A stretch of 6,297 bases of DNA from an uncultured Flammeovirgaceae bacterium (GCA_946886805.1 CAMPJM010000248.1:1-6297); one strand, 5' to 3'; shown: positions 1-6,134, counted from the stretch's first letter. Notes: generated by a model not told the origin, from the sequence alone. Numbers and translations are program-made.

Positions 1-315
1 GGGATACTCTTTCAAATAGGATAAAATTTTATTTATACTCTCCTTAGTAATAATGAAATCATCATCTAAAAACAATAAAAAGGCAGAGGATGCATGCAAA
101 GCACCAAAATTCCTTGCAGAGGTACAGCCTTGCTTTGGGTTATTAAAGAGCCTAATATTTTGATATTCTTTACCAAATGAAAGAAATGTCCTTTTGGAAT
201 CATTCACAACAATAATCTCACTTTTTAAGTGGGATGTTGCAGCATATACAGATTCTAAGGTTTTATAAAATATGTCACCGCGTTCATAGGTTGGTATTAT
301 GATTGAAATATCCAT
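1..315 (-). CDS. GT2-family glycosyltransferase, N-terminal part (runs off left edge)
   Basis: This is the first 105 residues of a family 2 (GT-A fold) glycosyltransferase, which would transfer a sugar from a nucleotide-sugar donor to a growing surface glycan at the cytoplasmic face of the inner membrane. I translated it from the ATG at 313-315, and it stays open to base 1. It opens with MDISIIIPTYERGD, the usual first beta strand. It continues with EIIVVNDS (residues 33-40, donor-contacting Asp39), QGCTSARNFGALHA (62-75, the GxxxARNxG-like helix) and LFLDDDF (81-87), whose D84-D86 form the metal/nucleotide-binding DxD motif. The acceptor half and catalytic base lie outside the window, so donor and acceptor cannot be inferred. 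It is the last visible gene of the minus-strand polysaccharide operon, 51 nt beyond the preceding GT2 gene. The fold assignment is firm; the specificity is unknown. Confidence 0.92.
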   Translation of the reverse strand, partial: MDISIIIPTYERGDIFYKTLESVYAATSHLKSEIIVVNDSKRTFLSFGKEYQNIRLFNNPKQGCTSARNFGALHASSAFLLFLDDDFIITKESINKILSYLKEYP

Positions 316-366
316 TTTAGTGCCTAACTTTTACTCTATTCCCTATTGAGTAGTTCTAATATTGAA

Positions 367-1329
367 TCATTCAAACAAACAATTTATGGTTCTCTTCGTT
401 TCATGAAACTTTTTCCGGTCTTTAACTAGTCTTAAACAGTAGCGAAAGTGATAAACTTCACTATCGCAACCCATGTTTTTTACTCCCATTTTAAAAGAAT
501 ACCCTAACTCTTTCCACCACAGGTATTTATCATAAAAAATTTCAGGATTAAAGACTTTGTATCTATAAAGAGAGATGGGAATTCTAGAATGTTCTTTTTC
601 TTTTTTCATCCTAAAGACATACTCTGAGGAAATCCGTTCTTCGGGAATAAAATGTTTAAACCTCAAATGTTCTGAATAATATATCTTGTAACCTCTTAAT
701 ACTAAAGCAAGACATAGTTCCGTATCTCCTCCTGAACTTAGCATATTCCCTTTCCTATCCGAAAGAAGACTTACAAACCTACTCTCTTTTAAGTCAAAAT
801 AAGACGATCTTCTAAAAATGGCTCCTGCACCATATATCTGTCCACGTATATTAGTTATATCGCCCGATGCATTGTGTTGAGCACCTATTCCATAACCAAT
901 TTTGTTCAATTTTTTCCACAAGGATCGTTTTTCCTTACATACTTTAGGTTCCCCTCGTCCCCCAACTGCCCCAATCATAGTATCACTCTCCATGGTTTCA
1001 AATGCAATTCTAACATAGTCTTTCTGCAACCAATTGTCATCATCACAAAATAAACAGCATTCATAAGCTGCTACTTCAAACCCTTTGTCCCGTGCGTTGC
1101 TTAAGCCTGGGTTTGGCTGATTCACTATGCGAAAGGGTAGCGAAAGGTTATATTTAGCCCATTCTTGCTCCGCAACTTGTACTGTATCGTCTGTTGAAGC
1201 ATTGTTGACTACAATAATTTCCCATGGAATATGGCATGGGACTTCTTGTACAGCCAAATGCCGGAGTGTTTCAGGCAATCGTTTAGCACTATTATAGCAA
1301 CAGATAATTACAGATACGCCAGAATACAT
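367..1329 (-). CDS. GT2-family glycosyltransferase, complete
   Basis: This 320-residue GT-A glycosyltransferase probably adds one sugar to the glycan made by this locus. It begins SVIICCYNSAKRLPETL (residues 6-22). IIVVNNASTDDT (38-49) is the donor-binding strand, NPGLSNARDKGFEVA (73-87) the family helix, and CDDDNW (95-100) carries the DxD metal-binding aspartates D96-D98. YGAGAIFRR (166-174) is the conserved segment before the acceptor loop. GGDTELC (200-206) supplies the ED-type catalytic-base region, followed by the typical LRGYKIYYSE strand. The C-terminal ~90 residues are basic and aromatic with no clear transmembrane helix, so it is probably a soluble or peripheral enzyme. Its ATG lies 6 nt after the stop of the methyltransferase gene, indicating co-transcription. 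Length and motifs are complete. The sugar donor and linkage cannot be read from sequence alone. Confidence 0.95.
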   Translation of the reverse strand: MYSGVSVIICCYNSAKRLPETLRHLAVQEVPCHIPWEIIVVNNASTDDTVQVAEQEWAKYNLSLPFRIVNQPNPGLSNARDKGFEVAAYECCLFCDDDNWLQKDYVRIAFETMESDTMIGAVGGRGEPKVCKEKRSLWKKLNKIGYGIGAQHNASGDITNIRGQIYGAGAIFRRSSYFDLKESRFVSLLSDRKGNMLSSGGDTELCLALVLRGYKIYYSEHLRFKHFIPEERISSEYVFRMKKEKEHSRIPISLYRYKVFNPEIFYDKYLWWKELGYSFKMGVKNMGCDSEVYHFRYCLRLVKDRKKFHETKRTINCLFE

Positions 1330-1335
1330 ATTTAT

Positions 1336-2184
1336 TTATACCTTAATCCCTATCAATAATTCACCTGACATAAAAATTTCGAAATTTTCATGTAACAACA
1401 ATTTTATAATTTGATGGCCCATCTTTTCCTTATCGTGAATTTCAATTGTAAAAACTTTTACATTTTCAAGAAATTGCAAGTTCCTTCCTTCCCCAAATAT
1501 GATTTCTTCCGCACCTTCTACGTCTATTTTAAGAAAGTCAATAGTAGCCCAACCCATTTTCTCCATTAAATTATGGATAGAATATGCTTTAATAGCACCT
1601 TCTCCAGTTTCTGCTCTTTTTAATCTCCTTGACCAATCCAAACCATCTCTATACGAATAATCCATTTCAAGCAATTCATTTTGAGACCAAACACCTCCTT
1701 TTATCAAAGTTGTACTTGTAATATTATTTATTTCAATGTTTTTTTGTAATTGGAGGAAGTTATCATCATCTGGTTCAATACACAAAATTTCAGCTTCTTT
1801 AAAAAACATATTTAGATATAGGGCAGTCAAACCAATGTTCGCTCCTGCATCAAGAATAGTCTTCACTTTAATGTTTTTTTGAAGAATAAGATGTACCGTG
1901 TAGGCATATTCTTCTTCCATCCAAATTTGGTTAAACACTAAAAGATCCGAAGATTTTTTCCTTAATTTAAAAGAGGGATAGTTCTCTTTTGATAGCGTAA
2001 CTTGTTCAACGTTTGTAGAAATTGAAAACTTATGAGCAATGGCCGTGATGTAAAAGTTTCGATTTCGATATATATATAAAGGCACTAATGAAAATATTCT
2101 ATCTGCCGCAGATGCAATTACTAGTAATACATTTTCTGAAAAGGTAAAGTATTTGAATGATTTACTTATTCCGCTTTGAGCCAT
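1336..2184 (-). CDS. FkbM-family SAM-dependent methyltransferase
   Basis: This 282-residue class I methyltransferase of the FkbM family is expected to O-methylate a sugar hydroxyl using S-adenosylmethionine. The N-terminal ~100 residues form the variable cap common in polysaccharide-locus members. TILDAGANIGLT (109-120) is SAM motif I. ILCIEPDDDNFLQLQKNIEI (133-152) holds the acidic residue at the end of beta 2 (E137) that binds the ribose of SAM. FLKIDVEGAEEIIFGEG (217-233) is the hallmark FkbM motif, KIDVEGAE. VFTIEIH (244-250) closes the Rossmann core. It starts 8 nt after the sulfotransferase stop and ends 6 nt before the GT2 start. By context the substrate is probably the glycan or a nucleotide sugar of this locus; a chain-terminating methyl cap is possible but unproven. 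The family call is secure. Confidence 0.95.
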   Translation of the reverse strand: MAQSGISKSFKYFTFSENVLLVIASAADRIFSLVPLYIYRNRNFYITAIAHKFSISTNVEQVTLSKENYPSFKLRKKSSDLLVFNQIWMEEEYAYTVHLILQKNIKVKTILDAGANIGLTALYLNMFFKEAEILCIEPDDDNFLQLQKNIEINNITSTTLIKGGVWSQNELLEMDYSYRDGLDWSRRLKRAETGEGAIKAYSIHNLMEKMGWATIDFLKIDVEGAEEIIFGEGRNLQFLENVKVFTIEIHDKEKMGHQIIKLLLHENFEIFMSGELLIGIKV

Positions 2185-2192
2185 AATTATAC

Positions 2193-2972
2193 TTATAAAA
2201 GGATCCTTTGCAATGCTTTATGGGTTGGCGTAGCCCCAATTGAAGTTGCCAATTTAGTGTAAATGGGCTCCTCCGCATATCCGTATTGAACTAGTGCTGG
2301 AAGTTCCATTTTTAGCGCCATTTCTTTTAACTCAGCTTCCCATTCAATTGTACTACTTGAATGGGACACATTTACCTTCTTATAGGTACGAATAAAGTCT
2401 TCGTTATAGTCTAGTTCTAAAAATTGTAATATTTTAATTAAATCGTCAACAATGTTTTCGGTTTTACCAATAAAATTAATTCCAGGTTGTGTATAGGAAC
2501 CATAAAGCTCGGACACATATCCTGGCTTTGTGCAGATCACATTTTTGACAAACTGATTAAAATCATCACTTCCCAATCCATTTAAAACTGCATTGGGATG
2601 CCAGTATCTTTTACTATTTATCCGTCCCCAGTCCTTCCATTTCATTTTCACCATATACTTCCACCAAGACTCGTACCATGTAAGTGGTTGTCTGACAAAA
2701 CAAAACACGAATGGGTTTTTATCATTAGTCTCCTGGCTACAATCGTCATGAGAAAGCTTTCCAATGAAACGATTTTTTACCTTTGTTTTAATAATCTCCT
2801 TAAGGCCCAAATCGTAATACCTATCTCTAAATAGAACTCTATCCCAATTAGCATGTTCATGACCTAATTGTTTTTCAATTAAGCCAGATTCTTTAAGTAC
2901 TGTCTTTACCCAACTTCCACCTGTTTTCGGGATATGTAAAAAAATAGCACCACCTTTTAATAAAAATGCCAT
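2193..2972 (-). CDS. Sulfotransferase-family protein (PAPS-dependent)
   Basis: This 259-residue protein resembles PAPS-dependent sulfotransferases and would place a sulfate on a sugar hydroxyl, using 3'-phosphoadenosine-5'-phosphosulfate. GAIFLHIPKTGGSW (residues 8-21) is the 5'-phosphosulfate-binding loop, with catalytic-type K15. FVFCFVRQPLTWYESWW (88-104) is the 3'-phosphate-binding segment, with R94 and S102. FIGKTENIVDDL (167-178) matches the late conserved RTEN-like motif of the family. I chose the ATG at 2970-2972: it lies 8 nt after the ABC-ATPase stop and puts the PAPS loop close to the N-terminus, as is usual. The frame also extends to a GTG at 2994-2996, which would add eight residues (VDFRLILI, the first read as Met) and overlap the ATPase gene by 16 nt. 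No PAPS synthesis genes are visible here. Some members of this fold act on other substrates, so the reaction is an inference from family. Confidence 0.88.
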   Translation of the reverse strand: MAFLLKGGAIFLHIPKTGGSWVKTVLKESGLIEKQLGHEHANWDRVLFRDRYYDLGLKEIIKTKVKNRFIGKLSHDDCSQETNDKNPFVFCFVRQPLTWYESWWKYMVKMKWKDWGRINSKRYWHPNAVLNGLGSDDFNQFVKNVICTKPGYVSELYGSYTQPGINFIGKTENIVDDLIKILQFLELDYNEDFIRTYKKVNVSHSSSTIEWEAELKEMALKMELPALVQYGYAEEPIYTKLATSIGATPTHKALQRILL

Positions 2973-2980
2973 AATTAAAA

Positions 2981-4213
2981 TTAATCGAAAGTCCACTTTT
3001 GAGGAATGTAAACTCCTTGCCTCCCTTTATCATTTATAAAACCAGAATTGAAATAATCGCCTGATAGGACTTTTATTTTTATGGCCTGATCTATTTGATC
3101 CGATACTTGAAGATTGACAGCCATCGAAGCTGTTACATAAAAGTCTCCTACCATAAGCGGGAACTTATTGATTAAACAAGTAATGATTCCTTTGCTAGCC
3201 ACATTGTAAAAAGAATAATTTGCCATGCGATTATTAAGTAGAGCTAAAAATTGCCCACTTACATTGAAGAAGGACAACCCAATATCCAACATTGCAATAG
3301 TTTCTTCTTCTAAAGTTGATTCATAATGAATTTGTATTGCAATTTCACTTCCGCTTATTATTTCTGACGTTTCAGAGCTTGTCCTTACATCAATGATTTT
3401 AATATCAGTAAATAAGACATGCCCAGTTCCGGTTCGATCTTTCCTCTCATTTAATTCTAAATTGCTATCCTTATTATTTAAATAAGCACGAACAACAGAA
3501 CTTATAGAGCCATTCTGCTCAATAACACTATTATTTAATAAAATACCTGAAGAGCACAGGTTTTGCACTGCCCCCATATTATGGCTCACAAAAATCACCG
3601 TCCTGCCCTCCCCTTTACTCACCTCATCCATCTTACCTAAACACTTTTTCTGAAATTCAGCATCGCCTACAGCCAGTACTTCATCTATGATCAAAATTTC
3701 AGGCTCCAAATGTGCTGCCACAGAAAAAGCCAAACGCACTTTCATACCCGAGCTATAGTGCTTTACTGGTGTATCCAAGAACTTTTCTACTCCGCTAAAA
3801 GCTATAATTTCATCAAATTTAGCTTTGATCTCCCGGCGTTTCATCCCTAAAATGGTGCCATTCAAGTATATATTTTCTCTCCCGGACAATTCAGGATGAA
3901 AACCCGTACCTACCTCCAACAAAGAAGAAACCCTACCATTAATTTCAAAGCGTCCGGTAGTAGGCTCGGTAATTCGGCTAAGGATCTTCAACAAAGTACT
4001 TTTTCCCGCTCCGTTTCTTCCAATAATTCCAACCGCTTCTCCTTTTTTTATCTCAAAGTTGAGGTCTTTGAGTGCCCAAAAACTTTCTTTCTCCTTTTTT
4101 TGAAAAAAACGCTTTAGATTATCATTGAAAGAATTCATCAGGTCGCCCTGCTTTTGGTGACCAATAATATATTCTTTCCCTAATCCTTCAACCTTTATTG
4201 CTATATCACTCAT
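2981..4213 (-). CDS. Polysaccharide-export ABC transporter ATP-binding protein (Wzt-like) with C-terminal domain
   Basis: This 410-residue ATPase of the Wzt/TagH type powers export of an undecaprenyl-linked polysaccharide across the inner membrane, together with a Wzm-type permease. The nucleotide-binding domain (about 1-245) has Walker A GRNGAGKST (65-73), the family segment LLEVGTGFHPELSGREN (98-114), ABC signature YSSGM (153-157), Walker B ILIIDE (173-178) with catalytic E178, D-loop AVGD (181-184) and H-loop H211. After a linker, residues ~262-410 form a beta-rich extension (DIKIIDVRT, IAIQIHYES, GDFYVTASM). This matches the Wzt C-terminal domain, which in characterised systems recognises the finished or capped glycan. 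It is the first gene of the minus-strand operon. No permease gene precedes it: the upstream 302 nt are intergenic and then a divergent toxin-antitoxin pair begins, which is unusual for this family. All catalytic motifs are intact. Confidence 0.97.
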   Translation of the reverse strand: MSDIAIKVEGLGKEYIIGHQKQGDLMNSFNDNLKRFFQKKEKESFWALKDLNFEIKKGEAVGIIGRNGAGKSTLLKILSRITEPTTGRFEINGRVSSLLEVGTGFHPELSGRENIYLNGTILGMKRREIKAKFDEIIAFSGVEKFLDTPVKHYSSGMKVRLAFSVAAHLEPEILIIDEVLAVGDAEFQKKCLGKMDEVSKGEGRTVIFVSHNMGAVQNLCSSGILLNNSVIEQNGSISSVVRAYLNNKDSNLELNERKDRTGTGHVLFTDIKIIDVRTSSETSEIISGSEIAIQIHYESTLEEETIAMLDIGLSFFNVSGQFLALLNNRMANYSFYNVASKGIITCLINKFPLMVGDFYVTASMAVNLQVSDQIDQAIKIKVLSGDYFNSGFINDKGRQGVYIPQKWTFD

Positions 4214-4379
4214 TATTAATTCTTACAGAAGCATTAAAGGTTAAAATTAATTTATTATTGCCAATTATTTTAATCATTCTGTGTTTAAATAATGCATGAT
4301 GATAATTTTCTGATGCTATACGGGGAGTGGGTTGTTTGTGAGGACACAAATCGGCGGCGGCGGATTGGCATGAGGGAAA

Positions 4380-4394
4380 AGACTTCCGAAGTTT
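4380..4394. repeat. 15-bp box, left copy (inverted partner at 6165-6179)
   Basis: The sequence AGACTTCCGAAGTTT is matched exactly by its reverse complement at 6165-6179, on the far side of the HTH/PIN operon. Its core ACTTC-C-GAAGT is itself a near-perfect palindrome with a single central base, so it could bind a dimeric protein or be one unit of a dispersed genomic repeat. Bases immediately outside the two copies do not match as a target-site duplication. Function is unknown. Confidence 0.5.
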
Positions 4395-4406
4395 GGTTAT
4401 TTTAAA

Positions 4407-4430
4407 AGCAGAAGTTTTAAAATGCTTTTG
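4407..4430 (+). repeat. 24-bp imperfect direct repeat, left copy
   Basis: This segment starts AGCAGAAG, is followed by TTTTAAAA, and matches 6111-6134 at 20 of 24 positions in the same orientation. A third, shorter copy (AGCAGAAGGTTTA) is at 6146-6158. The copies lie near the 15-bp boxes on both sides of the HTH/PIN pair. The left copy also overlaps a 7-bp inverted repeat upstream of the antitoxin promoter, so it may instead be regulatory. The low complexity of the TTTTAAAA half weakens the case. Confidence 0.4.
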
Positions 4431-4451
4431 TCGTGCTTCATTTAAAAATAA

Positions 4452-4480
4452 ATTCGAAACAAACGAACATCGTTTCGAAT
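4452..4480 (+). promoter_or_regulatory. Probable operator: perfect 9-bp inverted repeat upstream of the HTH/PIN operon
   Basis: ATTCGAAAC (4452-4460) and GTTTCGAAT (4472-4480) are exact reverse complements separated by 11 nt, giving 20-bp centre-to-centre spacing, about two helical turns. The repeat ends 6 nt upstream of a -7-like box and 35 nt upstream of the antitoxin start. Type II toxin-antitoxin operons are normally autorepressed by the antitoxin binding such a palindrome, so the HTH protein encoded just downstream is the natural candidate ligand. The repeat is seen directly; the binding is inferred. Confidence 0.55.
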
Positions 4481-4486
4481 ATTTCG

Positions 4487-4494
4487 TATGTTTG
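4487..4494 (+). promoter_or_regulatory. Bacteroidota-type -7 box for the HTH/PIN operon
   Basis: TATGTTTG fits the TAnnTTTG -7 consensus of the primary sigma factor in Bacteroidota. It would start transcription near 4500, giving a leader of roughly 15 nt before the ATG at 4516. No good TTG -33 element is found at the usual distance; that space is occupied by the 9-bp inverted repeat. This arrangement suits a repressible promoter. Confidence 0.45.
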
Positions 4495-4515
4495 TTACAA
4501 CAAAAGCAAACTGAC

Positions 4516-4971
4516 ATGAACAACATTGATAACATAGAAAGACCTTCTAAAGAAGAGCAAAAAGCAGCCATGGAATCTTATGATGCCTTGGCTGCAGCAT
4601 TGGATCAAGTTCATTCTGACTACCCTGAAATTGAACTCGAAGAGACTAAAGAAAGAATTAAAATTCCTTTGAAAGCACTGCAACTTCTAGCTAAAATCCT
4701 GAAGGAAACCAGTCAGGGCAAACCAGTATCTATAGTTCCAATTGCAACTGAAATTACTACGCAGGCGGCTGCAGAACTTATAGGGTGTTCAAGACCACAT
4801 TTGGTAAAATTACTTGAAATCGGGGAAATCAGCTATACAAAAATTGGTAAACACAGAAGAATCAAATATCAAGACATAATTGATTATAAAAGAAAAATGA
4901 AAGCCAAACAGCGCAAGCTACTTATAGAAATCATGAAGGCTGACGAAGAAACCGGGTTATATGATTCATAG
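4516..4971 (+). CDS. Excisionase-family HTH protein, probable antitoxin (VapB50-like)
   Basis: This 151-residue DNA-binding protein is probably the antitoxin and autorepressor of the downstream PIN ribonuclease. Residues 79-128 (from EITTQAAAELIGCSRPHLV through GEISYTKIGKHRRIKYQDI to YKRKM) are a clear excisionase/MerR-like winged helix-turn-helix, with recognition helix around CSRPHLVKLLE and wing GKHRRI. Residues 1-75 are charged and mostly helical, with no recognised domain. The acidic tail (ADEETGLYDS, 142-151) may occupy the toxin active site, by analogy with other antitoxins. I chose the ATG at 4516 because the -7 box and inverted repeat lie just upstream. The frame is open back to a TTG at 4393, but that would translate through the promoter region. 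It overlaps the toxin gene by 11 nt, antitoxin first, as in VapBC operons. Mycobacterium tuberculosis VapB50, annotated as a possible excisionase, has a similar type of HTH. A true phage excisionase role is unlikely, as no integrase is present. Confidence 0.88.
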   Translation: MNNIDNIERPSKEEQKAAMESYDALAAALDQVHSDYPEIELEETKERIKIPLKALQLLAKILKETSQGKPVSIVPIATEITTQAAAELIGCSRPHLVKLLEIGEISYTKIGKHRRIKYQDIIDYKRKMKAKQRKLLIEIMKADEETGLYDS

Positions 4972-5524
4972 TGTCAGATTCACTTGTGTTCTTGATACCA
5001 ATGTGATTTATCCTATTGACATCAGGGATCTCGTATTTTGGTTTGCCTCTTATGACCTTTTTACTCCAAAGTGGAGCAAGCACATATTTATTGAATGGGA
5101 GAACGTAATGAAGCGAAAGGGCATTCCTAACGAAGAGATTAAAAAGAGGATTAACAAAGCTCAACTTGCTTTCCCAGATGCATTGGTTGATAATTATGAA
5201 GCTCTTATCAACTCGTTAGAATTGCCTGACGACAAAGACCGGCATGTATTAGCGGCAGCAATTAAAACCAACGCGAATATCATCGTCACGAATAATATGA
5301 AGGATTTTCCTAAAGAATACTTAGCAAGCTTCGGATTAACAGCAAAGACAGCAGATGACTTTATAACGGATACCATTGACCTAAATACTGACCTTGCATT
5401 GGAAGCTTTTAGAGCATTGGTACTGAATAGAACCAACCCCAATTTGGATGAATTTGAGATATTGGATCGGTTTCGAAAAAATGGACTGATTGATTCGGCT
5501 AATTATTTGCATGCGCTGCTTTGA
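4961..5524 (+). CDS. PIN-domain ribonuclease, probable VapC50-like toxin
   Basis: This 187-residue PIN-domain protein is probably a Mg2+-dependent endoribonuclease that cleaves cellular RNA when freed from its antitoxin. Acidic residues fit the PIN active site: D12 in VLDTNVIYP, E45 in FIEWENV, D93 in LPDDKDRHVLAAA, and D115 in IVTNNMKDFP. The usual TND is TNN here, with N111 in place of the Asp. It is longer than a typical ~130-residue VapC. Residues ~125-187, ending with NLDEFEILDRFRKNG and ANYLHALL, form a helical extension like the C-terminal domain of VapC50-type toxins. The ATG at 4961 lies inside the antitoxin gene (11-nt overlap), implying translational coupling. No terminator hairpin is obvious directly after its TGA. 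The PIN fold and pairing are secure. Toxicity and the RNA target are inferred; a defence role for the pair is possible but not shown. Confidence 0.92.
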   Translation: MIHSVRFTCVLDTNVIYPIDIRDLVFWFASYDLFTPKWSKHIFIEWENVMKRKGIPNEEIKKRINKAQLAFPDALVDNYEALINSLELPDDKDRHVLAAAIKTNANIIVTNNMKDFPKEYLASFGLTAKTADDFITDTIDLNTDLALEAFRALVLNRTNPNLDEFEILDRFRKNGLIDSANYLHALL

Positions 5525-5654
5525 AATAGAAAAAACGAAAGCACAACATCACATAGGCAAACATGAATCTCTCTTAAGATAAGGTTAACACCAACAAAAG
5601 GGGAGAAGACACACCCAGAAGCGGATAAATTTAACAAGAACAAATCTCTCGCTT

Positions 5655-5677
5655 TGTCATCCGAAGGGAGGGATCTT
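5655..5677 (+). repeat. REP-like intergenic element, copy 1
   Basis: This copy reads TGTCAT, CCGA, AGGGAGGGATCTT. It resembles the dispersed GTCATTCCGA...GGAGGAATCT-type repeats I recall from many Bacteroidota genomes. A diverged copy lies in the opposite orientation at 5809-5834, sharing the blocks TGTCAT, CCGA, GGAGG and ACTT/TCTT. Such elements normally sit between genes, which supports this region being non-coding. Confidence 0.4.
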
Positions 5678-5808
5678 ACCACTTTATGAATGATAATTTC
5701 ATAGAAGGAAATATCTTTAATTAAAAGATAAACCAGTTATTGATTTGGGGTGAGGCTTTTTATGGATAGCTATTGAGGTTATTTTTCCTTGTGCGCTTTA
5801 TTTGAGAG

Positions 5809-5834
5809 AAGTTTCCTCCTGCGTCGGAATGACA
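5809..5834 (-). repeat. REP-like intergenic element, copy 2 (inverted)
   Basis: Read on the minus strand, this copy contains TGTCATTCCGACGCAGGAGG followed by AAACTT. It is the better match to the recalled consensus and is the inverted partner of 5655-5677, with about 130 nt between them. Transcribed through, the two copies could pair imperfectly and form a long hairpin downstream of the PIN gene. Confidence 0.45.
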
Positions 5835-6064
5835 CATGGAAGGTTTAATCAAGGTTATGGGATGTGATAAAGAAGAGTCAATTCATATTTTTATTTTAAA
5901 TTATTGTTCCTGGACCATGTATTCTTCTTCCATTGAGTGATCGGGTACGGAACTTATTGGACAATTGTAGCAAGCTATAAGTAGTCAATTGAACTTTAAC
6001 GTTACTCTACTGCTTACTTTTAGCAAGTTTCGTTCTGAATAAATGGTTGTTGTTTTAAAAGATG

Positions 6065-6072
6065 CAAAAATA
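6065..6072 (-). promoter_or_regulatory. Orphan Bacteroidota-type -7 box, minus strand
   Basis: On the minus strand this reads TATTTTTG followed by C, an excellent match to TAnnTTTG. A TTG lies upstream at 6100-6102, but the 27-nt spacing is longer than usual for a -33 element. Transcription would run leftward into gene-free DNA toward the REP pair. The box may be fortuitous in AT-rich sequence, a relic, or the promoter of an RNA opposing the PIN operon. Confidence 0.3.
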
Positions 6073-6110
6073 GAAAGAGAAAATACTTCCTAAGTCTGGC
6101 AATTATTAAC

Positions 6111-6134
6111 AACAGAAGGTTTAAAATACTTATG
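6111..6134 (+). repeat. 24-bp imperfect direct repeat, right copy
   Basis: This segment starts AACAGAAGG, is followed by TTTAAAATACTTATG, and matches 4407-4430 at 20 of 24 positions. A partial third copy follows at 6146-6158, only 6 nt before the right 15-bp box. The arrangement mirrors the left flank, where the box precedes its copy by 12 nt. Confidence 0.4.

Larger units (their letters stand above)
4214..4515. other. Divergent intergenic region between the export operon and the HTH/PIN operon
   Basis: No credible gene lies in these 302 nt. The ATPase-proximal third (4214-4310) is very AT-rich, and I see no convincing minus-strand TAnnTTTG box in it, so the promoter of the polysaccharide operon is unidentified or lies farther upstream. 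At 4320-4380 composition switches abruptly to GC-rich, with a TTTGTG-AGGA-CACAAA hairpin (4335-4350) followed by a run of CGG triplets (around 4352-4363). Then come the 15-bp box (4380-4394), two TTTTAAAA palindromes (4400-4407 and 4415-4422) within an AAAAGCA/TGCTTTT inverted repeat (4404-4410, 4423-4429), the 9-bp inverted repeat and the -7 box annotated separately. Confidence 0.7.

Noticed and set aside
332..352. TACTC/GAGTA inverted repeat between the two GT2 genes as a terminator
   Set aside because: Only 5 bp with an 11-nt loop and no uridine tract; too weak, and the genes belong to one pathway on one strand.
2598..2834. 78-codon plus-strand frame inside the sulfotransferase gene
   Set aside because: It lies entirely antisense to a well-supported gene with intact motifs and shows no domain features.
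3896..4117. 73-codon plus-strand frame inside the ABC ATPase gene
   Set aside because: It is antisense to the Walker A region of a clear ATPase and is explained as a shadow.
4393..4515. N-terminal extension of the HTH protein from a TTG at 4393
   Set aside because: It would translate the inverted repeats and the -7 box and add 41 residues of unlikely composition; the ATG at 4516 fits the promoter position much better.
4206..4571. 121-codon minus-strand frame overlapping the divergent promoter region and the ATPase start
   Set aside because: It runs through the promoter and operator region and the 5' part of the HTH gene, has cysteine-rich low-quality composition and no domain. Its C-terminal end (MIKIIGNNKLILTFNASV...) overlaps the ATPase start by 8 nt but does not resemble a Wzm C-terminus.
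4931..5442. Minus-strand frames of 77 and 82 codons opposite the PIN gene
   Set aside because: They are antisense shadows of the PIN coding sequence with no recognisable features.
5836..5940. 34-codon plus-strand ORF (MEGLIKVMGCDKEES...) next to the second REP-like element
   Set aside because: It is short, has no promoter or recognisable motif, and length like this is expected by chance; kept only as a note on the gene-poor region.
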